A stretch of 8,682 nt of DNA from CAYMLL01 sp964390645 (GTDB taxonomy: Bacteria; Planctomycetota; UBA8108), in NCBI GenBank assembly GCA_964390645.1, contig CAYMLL010000310.1, positions 1-8,682 on the forward strand, written 5' to 3'. Below are positions 1 to 5,215 of the stretch, one piece after another. Both the position numbers and the translations under genes were made by a program. Below the pieces are notes generated by a model. It was not told the DNA's origin. It searched no databases and worked only from the letters and a program-made list of their open reading frames with translations. Positions within the stretch are counted from its first letter, which is position 1. Each line of letters starts with the position of its first letter.

Positions 1-323
1 GCGATGTCAACCGGGCTGGGGGGTGCTGGGGGGCGGCCGGCGCTCCGGTATCCCCGCTGGTGGGGAGACGCGAGGGGAGTCGTCCGGGAGCTCCCCGCCG
101 GCTCCGGACGGCCGCGGAGCGGGTTGACCCGCGACTCCGTCCTCGAGGTTCAACAGCAGGATGATGGGCACCCGTACGTCTCCGGCGGTTCATGTACCCC
201 AATCGGTCGCGTTCCGGGACCACCCGACTTCCGGGGCGGGTCCGGCCTGGACCATCATCGCCGGCGTGGAGCCTCCGCGGAGTCGCGACGAGTGGCAGCC
301 GGTCCAGCGGCCCGTCGCGAGAT
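1..323. other. Region without a convincing gene, downstream of the sulfatase operon
   Basis: No reading frame here looks like a real protein: the plus-strand open frames are Arg/Gly/Ser-rich shadows. On the minus strand one frame keeps high GC at the third codon position on both sides of a TGA at about 185-190 and ends in a Pro-rich stretch near base 14; it has no good start or recognisable motif. The region carries three G-runs (13-15, 18-23, 28-33) and two adjacent inverted repeats (101-120 and 119-132). It is most likely the 3' untranslated region of the sulfatase operon and the spacer to the next gene. Confidence 0.5.
101..132. repeat. Two adjacent small inverted repeats
   Basis: Bases 101-106 (GCTCCG) pair with 115-120 (CGGAGC) around an 8-base loop. 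Bases 119-132 form a second repeat, GCGGGT-TG-ACCCGC, a six-base stem around two bases. The two overlap by two bases, so they would be alternative or stacked structures. They lie about 190-220 bases past the stop of the sulfatase operon and could help end transcription, but there is no T-run after them, and short inverted repeats are common in GC-rich DNA. Confidence 0.3.
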
Positions 324-1886
324 TCAGCTCCGTCTCCCTGATGGGTGTTCCTCTGCCGCTCGTCTCGCTGCTTCCTTGCGTCGTTTCGCGCCCCCGGCGG
401 ATCTGGTCTTCGCGCCGCTGCCTCGGCGGCGGCTCCTGGGTTCGGGGTGCGTCGCCAGGATGGCGGCGAGCCGTTTTACGAGCCGAGGGCGCTCGCTGGC
501 GAGGTTCCTGGTCTCGACGGGATCCTCGATGTAGTCGTAGAGCTCGTACTCGGCGCCGTCCGCCGCGTCGTCCCAGCGCTTCCACTCGACCAGACGGTAG
601 CGTTTCGTGCGGATCGCCCGACCGAGGCGATTGCCGCCTCGAGGGAAGCAGTGGTACGCGTGGTCGCGAACCGTGCGTCCGGGGTTTCTGAGGATCGGCA
701 CCAGGCTCTTGCCGTCGATCGGCTGCGGCCCGGTCGGCTCCGGAAGACCGGCGAGCTCCGCCACCGTCGGGTAGATGTCGACGGTCTCCACGAGCGCCGA
801 CGAGCTCGTGCCGGGGATCCCGACGGCCGGCGCGACGATGATGATCGGGATGCGGTTCGCCTGCTCGTAGTTGGTGTGCTTCGTCCATGCGCCCAGGTCG
901 CCGAGATGATAGCCATGGTCGCCCCACAGCACGACGATCGTGCTCTTCGCGAGCTCGAGGCGGTCGAGCTCGTCGAGGACGAGGCCGACCTGCGCGTCCA
1001 TGTAGCTCAGCGCCGCGTAGTAGCCGTGGATCAGCGTGCGCTGGAGATCCTCGTCCAGCGGCGGCTCGTTGGGCACGGGCTTGTACTGGTTGAGCTCGCC
1101 CAGGGTCTTGCCGGCGTATCGCGGTGCTGCGATCGGCGGCTTCGTGTGCTTCGCGAGCGGTAGCTTCCGTGGGTCGTAGAGATCCCAGTACCTCGTCGGC
1201 GCGCAGAACGGCAGGTGCGGCTTCGTGAAGCCGAGGGCCAGGAAGAAGGGCCGGCCGCTCTTCTTGTAGCCCTGTAGCCGGCGGATGCCCTCGGTCGCGA
1301 TGCGGCCGTCCGCGTAGGCGCCGTCGTCCACGTTCGCCCTCTCCCATGCCGCTCCCCGGGGCAAGCCGCGTGCGCTGCGGTTGCTGAAAAGAGCCTCTTC
1401 CCTCGTCAGCTTGCCTTCGGTGCTCGCGGGAAGCACGTAGTCGATGACCTTGTCGGGATGGAACGGAACGCTCCACGAGAGCTTGTCGTCGACGTTGCCA
1501 TGGCCGATGTGAAAGACCTTGCCGATGCCCGCAGCGTGGTAGCCGTGCTTGATGAAGTGCTGTGGCATCGTCACCGCGTCCGGCACCGCCTTGCGGAAGT
1601 GGTGGCCGAGGCTGTAGACGCCGAGCGAGGTCGAGCGGGACGACGTCATCAGGTTGTTGCGCGACGGTGCACAGACCGCCTGATTGCAGTAGGCACGATC
1701 GAAGCGCACGCCGCGAGCGGCGAGTCGATCGAGATTCGGTGATCGCACCCACGCGTCTCCGTAGGCTCCAAAGGAAGGCTTGAGGTCGTCGACGAGGATC
1801 AGGAGGACGTTCGGACGCTCTCCGGCGAGGAGCGACGCAGCGTCGAAGAGCAGCCAGAGCAGGACCGGAGGAGTCGAACGATTCAT
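324..1886 (-). CDS. Exported sulfatase, iduronate-2-sulfatase-like
   Basis: Predicted to hydrolyse sulfate esters, probably on a sulfated polysaccharide, outside the cytoplasm. The 520-residue protein opens with a signal peptide (hydrophobic stretch about residues 8-21, then AGERP). Visible active-site elements follow the alkaline-phosphatase-fold sulfatase pattern: metal-binding D33-D34 in LVDDLKP, the formylglycine signature C72-A-P-S-R76, K123 and H126 (GIGKVFH), H224 (TKPH), D323-H324 (WGDHG) and K336 (WTKHTNYE). Their order and spacing resemble human iduronate-2-sulfatase. C72 would have to be converted to formylglycine by a maturase that is not in this window. The ATG lies 12 bp after the stop of the upstream sulfatase, with AGGGAAG overlapping that stop as a plausible ribosome site, so the two are probably coupled. 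The last 40 residues form an Arg/Lys/Ala-rich tail beyond the usual fold. The fold and enzyme class are secure; the substrate is unknown. Confidence 0.95.
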   Translation of the reverse strand: MNRSTPPVLLWLLFDAASLLAGERPNVLLILVDDLKPSFGAYGDAWVRSPNLDRLAARGVRFDRAYCNQAVCAPSRNNLMTSSRSTSLGVYSLGHHFRKAVPDAVTMPQHFIKHGYHAAGIGKVFHIGHGNVDDKLSWSVPFHPDKVIDYVLPASTEGKLTREEALFSNRSARGLPRGAAWERANVDDGAYADGRIATEGIRRLQGYKKSGRPFFLALGFTKPHLPFCAPTRYWDLYDPRKLPLAKHTKPPIAAPRYAGKTLGELNQYKPVPNEPPLDEDLQRTLIHGYYAALSYMDAQVGLVLDELDRLELAKSTIVVLWGDHGYHLGDLGAWTKHTNYEQANRIPIIIVAPAVGIPGTSSSALVETVDIYPTVAELAGLPEPTGPQPIDGKSLVPILRNPGRTVRDHAYHCFPRGGNRLGRAIRTKRYRLVEWKRWDDAADGAEYELYDYIEDPVETRNLASERPRLVKRLAAILATHPEPRSRRRGSGAKTRSAGGAKRRKEAARRAAEEHPSGRRS

Positions 1887-1898
1887 CGGCGGGCTTCC

Positions 1899-3362
1899 CT
1901 ACTCGGCCTTGCGGCGCTTTCCGTTCTTCTGCTTCTTCTGCCTTCTCGGCCGCTCTTGCTTCTTCGCCTTCTGTCCTTTCGTCGGCGCGTTGACCTTCGG
2001 CAGCCACGCCCCGAGCTTCTCCTTCACCGCCGTGTGCTCGACGGCCGTTGCGAGGTTCTTCCACTCCATGGGGTCGACGTCGTGGTCGTAGAGCTCCTCG
2101 GAGCCGTCGGCGTAGCGGATGTAGCGCCAGCGCTGCGAGCGCACCGCGGGGTGGCGCCGGCCGTGCGGCGTGAGCAGGGGCCGGTTCCACTGCGGCGCGG
2201 GGGGCCGCAGGAGCGGCACGAGGCTGCGGCCTTCGAGCTCCTTGCGCCCCGGCAGCGAGCAGAGCTCGAGCAGCGTCGGGTAGAGGTCGAGCAGACTGAC
2301 GGTGCGCTCGCAGCGCTGGTTCTCTTCCGTCACTCCCGGCGCGACGATCATCAGCGGCACGCGTGTCGCTTCCTCCCAGAGAGCGAACTTGCGCCAGTGC
2401 TGCTTCTCGCCGAGATGCCAGCCGTGGTCGCCCCACAGGACGATGACGGTGCTCTTCGCGAAGTCCCTCTCATCGAGCGCGTCCAGGAGCCGGCCGATCT
2501 GCGCGTCGGCGAACGCGACGCTTGCCAGGTACGAGGAAACTGCCTTGCCCCAGTTGCCGCTCGTCGTCACGCGCCGGTGGTCACCGCCACGTTTCGCCAT
2601 CTTCAAGCCCGCGTCAGGCACGTCGTCGAGGTCGTCTCCGGGAGCGGCGGGCAGCGTCATGCTCTTCGCCGGGTAGTCCTTGAACCACTTGCGCGGCACG
2701 TACCAGGGAAGATGTGGCCTGTAGATGCCGACGGCCAGGAAGAAGGGCTTCTCGTGCCGGCGCCCGAGCTGGTCGATCGCCCAGTCGACGACCCTCGCGT
2801 CGCCCATCTGCGCATCCTTCGCGTCGAGCGGTCCCCAGTCGAAGTGCGCCGTGGATGCGAGCCCGTTGAGCGGGCGCTTCTTCGGCAGCGGGTCGGCGGG
2901 ACGTTTCAGGTAGCGCTGCCACGATGCGGCGTCCGGGAAGCGGCCGTGGTAGATCTTGCCACCGCCGGCGGCCGTATAGCCGTGCTTCATGAAGTGCTGT
3001 GGCAGCGTCACCGCGTCCGGCATCGCGCGTCGCCAGGGATCCGCGTTCCTGTAGACACCGGACGTCGAGGGTCGGATTCCGGTCATCAGGCTCGCGCGCG
3101 ACGGGTTGCACGCCGGCGCCGAGCAGTACGCACGCGTGAAGAGCACACCGCGACGGGCGAGGCGATCGAGGTTGGGCGTCCTCGCCTGAGGGTGCCCGCC
3201 GAGCGCGCCGATCCAGTCGTTGAGGTCGTCGACCGCGACGAAGAGAACGTTCGGTCGCCCGTCCTTCGCCGATCCCGTCTGCGGCCAGAGAAGAAGGGCC
3301 GCGAAGAGAGCCATCCGCAGGCACGCTGGAGGACACCGTGGACTGACGCCAGGTCTGTTCAT
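1899..3362 (-). CDS. Exported sulfatase, iduronate-2-sulfatase/choline-sulfatase-like paralogue
   Basis: Second Cys-type sulfatase and first gene of the pair, 487 residues from the chosen ATG. Residues 1-33 form a signal peptide (basic start, core MALFAALLLWPQ, then TGSAKDG). Catalytic elements are D45-D46 (AVDDLND), formylglycine signature C85-N-P-S-R89, K136 and H139 (GGGKIYH), H217 (YRPH), D312-H313 (WGDHG) and K325 (HWRKF). The frame stays open upstream to a GTG at 3410, and an internal ATG at 3314 would give a shorter signal peptide. None of the three starts has a good Shine-Dalgarno, and I prefer 3362 because it gives a standard basic n-region. The C-terminus (about residues 457-487) is extremely Lys/Arg/Gln-rich. 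It is clearly paralogous to the downstream sulfatase, and differences around the signature and in the middle of the protein suggest a different substrate or linkage. The family is secure; the substrate is unknown. Confidence 0.95.
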   Translation of the reverse strand: MNRPGVSPRCPPACLRMALFAALLLWPQTGSAKDGRPNVLFVAVDDLNDWIGALGGHPQARTPNLDRLARRGVLFTRAYCSAPACNPSRASLMTGIRPSTSGVYRNADPWRRAMPDAVTLPQHFMKHGYTAAGGGKIYHGRFPDAASWQRYLKRPADPLPKKRPLNGLASTAHFDWGPLDAKDAQMGDARVVDWAIDQLGRRHEKPFFLAVGIYRPHLPWYVPRKWFKDYPAKSMTLPAAPGDDLDDVPDAGLKMAKRGGDHRRVTTSGNWGKAVSSYLASVAFADAQIGRLLDALDERDFAKSTVIVLWGDHGWHLGEKQHWRKFALWEEATRVPLMIVAPGVTEENQRCERTVSLLDLYPTLLELCSLPGRKELEGRSLVPLLRPPAPQWNRPLLTPHGRRHPAVRSQRWRYIRYADGSEELYDHDVDPMEWKNLATAVEHTAVKEKLGAWLPKVNAPTKGQKAKKQERPRRQKKQKNGKRRKAE

Positions 3363-3515
3363 GGGTGCGTGTCGAGGGAAAAGGTGGTGGGAATTGAATA
3401 CCGTCCGCACGGGCCACGTCGATTAGGATGGGCCCCGCGGATCCCGGGCCTGCCCACTTTAGCCTCGTCCCGACCCGGAGCACAGGACCTGATCATCAGA
3501 ACCCAGGTGTATGTG
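3363..3515. promoter_or_regulatory. Divergent intergenic region between the sulfatase operon and the VWA lipoprotein gene
   Basis: This stretch of about 150 bp must hold the promoters for the minus-strand sulfatase pair and the plus-strand lipoprotein gene unless both belong to longer transcripts. It includes a short AT-rich patch (GAATTGAATA, 3391-3400) in otherwise GC-rich sequence and a TGATCA at 3490-3495. I see no convincing -35/-10 pair on either strand and no clear operator. If the sulfatase starts at the upstream GTG (3410), the region shrinks to about 105 bp. The role is inferred from gene orientation alone. Confidence 0.4.
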
Positions 3516-5162
3516 ATGTGTAAGCCCCTCTCTGCTCTCTGCGTCGTGGTGGCAGCTCTGATGTCGGTTCCGGGCTGCGGTTCGACTCCGCACCGCACGC
3601 GCCACTCGCTCTTCAACTTCGAGGCGGTCGAGTCGCCGAACCCCGCGACGCCGTCCGGCCACGTGCGGCGCAAGCAGGACGGCCCGGATGCTTACTCGTA
3701 CACGGTGCCGGCGCGACGAACGCTGTGGGTCACCGAGGGCGTGCGCTACAACGACTTCGGCGTCGACTACTCCGACCCCTACCACGGTTCGGGCTACCGC
3801 GACGTTCGCAGCGGCTACGAGCGCGAGTATCCGTCCCGCTACTACCTCGAGAAGAGCAACGATCCGGTCTTTCACGACGGCGGCGAGGTGCTCGGCGTTG
3901 ACGTCCAGTCCTCGGAACGAGTCATCTCACCGGACGGTGAGACCGTCGACGTACGCGTGCGCATCACCGCGCCGTCGTCGAAGTCGGCGCAGCGTGGAGA
4001 GAACAGCTTCGCGATCGTTCTGGACGCCTCCGAGTCCATGCGGGAGCCCGAGAAGCTCGAGCTTCTGAAGAGCGCCGGGCACTATCTCGTCGACCAGGTC
4101 TTTCCCGGAGATCGCGTCGGGCTCGTCGTTCTCGGCGAGGAGTCGCGAGTGCTGCTTCACACGACGGACCACCTCAGCCCGTCGACGCTGCACCGGCTCA
4201 TCGACGCGCTCCGTCCTTCCGGTCGCGGCATGCTCGCCAGCGGGCTCGACGAGGCCTACGCGCAGATGGAGGCGATCGTCGAGGAGCCGGGTGCCGCCGG
4301 CCACGTCGTGCTCGTTACCGACGGCCAGTCGGCCCGCGGGGGAGCAGGCTCCTGGCGCTTCGTCAGCATGGCGCTGCGCCGTCAGGCGCGCAAGGGCGTG
4401 CGGCTCAGCGTCGTCGGTGTCGGCAACCAGATGGACGCGGATTTCCTGTCGGAGCTGGCCCGCGCCGGCGACGGCCGCTTCGTGTACCTCTCGAGATCGG
4501 ACGAGATCGGCAGCATTCTCGGCCGCGAGCTCGAGACGATGATGCACGTCTACGCGCGCAATGTGCGCCTGCGCATCGCGAACCCGGACGGCGGCCAGGT
4601 GCTCGGCATCCACGGCATCGAGTTTCCGACGCCCCGCGATGGCGTCGACGAGATCGCGCTGTCGGACTTCGTCCCCGGTGAGCAGCGCAGCCTGCTCCTG
4701 AGAATTCAGTACCCACCCTCCGCGAAGCCGGCACAGCTCTTCACGACGGACTTTCGCCTCTTCTACGAGCGCGTTGCGCCGCTTCGTCGCAACTCGATCG
4801 ATCGCGGCATCGTGCTGCGCGTCGGCTCACGTACGACGGTCGGGCCGGCGAATTCTGCCGTCGATACCTACAGCCGTCTCGTTCTCGGCATGGAGACGAT
4901 CCGCATGGCTCTCGACTCCGGGAGTGACGTGTCCGCGAAGATCGTCAAGGACATGTTCGAGAAGGAGTTCCCGAAGCTCCGCGAGCTGGCGATCAAGAGC
5001 GCCGACCGCGACCTCGCTCACCACGCCGAGCTCTTCGGCTACTTCGCGCGCCGCCTCCACGAGCTCGTTGACAGAGGCAAGCTCCACGGTATGAGCGCTG
5101 CTCGCGATGCGCTCCGCAGGGAGCTCTACTACCGGCGCTATCCGTCGAGGGCTGCGGGATAG
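3516..5162 (+). CDS. VWA-domain lipoprotein (YfbK / 'Ca-activated chloride channel' homologue type)
   Basis: A 548-residue exported protein of unknown role. Residues 1-21 are a short lipoprotein signal (hydrophobic core, then VPGC with Cys21 as the likely lipidated residue), so it is probably membrane-anchored and faces the periplasm or outside. Residues 60-110 are strikingly Tyr-rich. Residues about 164-345 are a von Willebrand factor A domain with the MIDAS motif D170-A-S-E-S174 and T268-D-G270. The position of the usual MIDAS Thr appears to be Gly or Met (SGRGML, 235-240). Residues about 348-440 look like a beta-rich domain, and about 450-525 like a helical C-terminal domain. The layout resembles E. 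coli YfbK-type proteins; the common label 'chloride channel' is a family name and not evidence of function. The ATG at 3516 is chosen for the lipoprotein signal, with a weak AGGTG 6 bp before it. The frame is open far upstream, but that part is antisense to the sulfatase gene. Confidence 0.9.
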   Translation: MCKPLSALCVVVAALMSVPGCGSTPHRTRHSLFNFEAVESPNPATPSGHVRRKQDGPDAYSYTVPARRTLWVTEGVRYNDFGVDYSDPYHGSGYRDVRSGYEREYPSRYYLEKSNDPVFHDGGEVLGVDVQSSERVISPDGETVDVRVRITAPSSKSAQRGENSFAIVLDASESMREPEKLELLKSAGHYLVDQVFPGDRVGLVVLGEESRVLLHTTDHLSPSTLHRLIDALRPSGRGMLASGLDEAYAQMEAIVEEPGAAGHVVLVTDGQSARGGAGSWRFVSMALRRQARKGVRLSVVGVGNQMDADFLSELARAGDGRFVYLSRSDEIGSILGRELETMMHVYARNVRLRIANPDGGQVLGIHGIEFPTPRDGVDEIALSDFVPGEQRSLLLRIQYPPSAKPAQLFTTDFRLFYERVAPLRRNSIDRGIVLRVGSRTTVGPANSAVDTYSRLVLGMETIRMALDSGSDVSAKIVKDMFEKEFPKLRELAIKSADRDLAHHAELFGYFARRLHELVDRGKLHGMSAARDALRRELYYRRYPSRAAG

Positions 5163-5195
5163 ATCGCCGATCAAGGGCCCGACAGCGACGATTCC

Positions 5196-5215
5196 GGCCT
5201 GATCGTATCAAGGCC
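5196..5215. terminator. Possible bidirectional terminator hairpin at a convergent junction
   Basis: In the short gap between two genes that end toward each other, GGCCTGAT (5196-5203) pairs with ATCAAGGCC (5207-5215) with one bulged A and a three-base CGT loop, giving an eight-pair stem. It overlaps the stop codon of the propeller gene (5208-5210). There is no T-tract on either side, so it is not a textbook intrinsic terminator. A smaller palindrome, GATCGCCGATC, lies at 5162-5172 directly at the stop of the lipoprotein gene. Confidence 0.35.

Noticed and set aside
1..194. Minus-strand ATG at 194 opening a frame to the window edge
   Set aside because: The translation is dominated by Arg, Ser and Pro with low GC at third positions, unlike the real genes here.
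190..2436. Minus-strand open frame of 748 codons overlapping both sulfatases
   Set aside because: Arg/Pro/Ala-rich out-of-frame translation of two well-supported sulfatase genes, with no recognisable domain.
3391..3430. Possible promoter TTGAAT ... GATTAG for the lipoprotein gene
   Set aside because: The spacing is about 21 bases and the -10 match is poor, so it cannot be supported from sequence alone.
1956..3515. Continuous plus-strand open frame of about 520 codons leading in frame into the VWA lipoprotein
   Set aside because: It is antisense to the upstream sulfatase, has no family-like motifs, and is full of Arg/Val/Glu repeats typical of a shadow frame in high-GC DNA. The lipoprotein signal at 3516 marks the true start.
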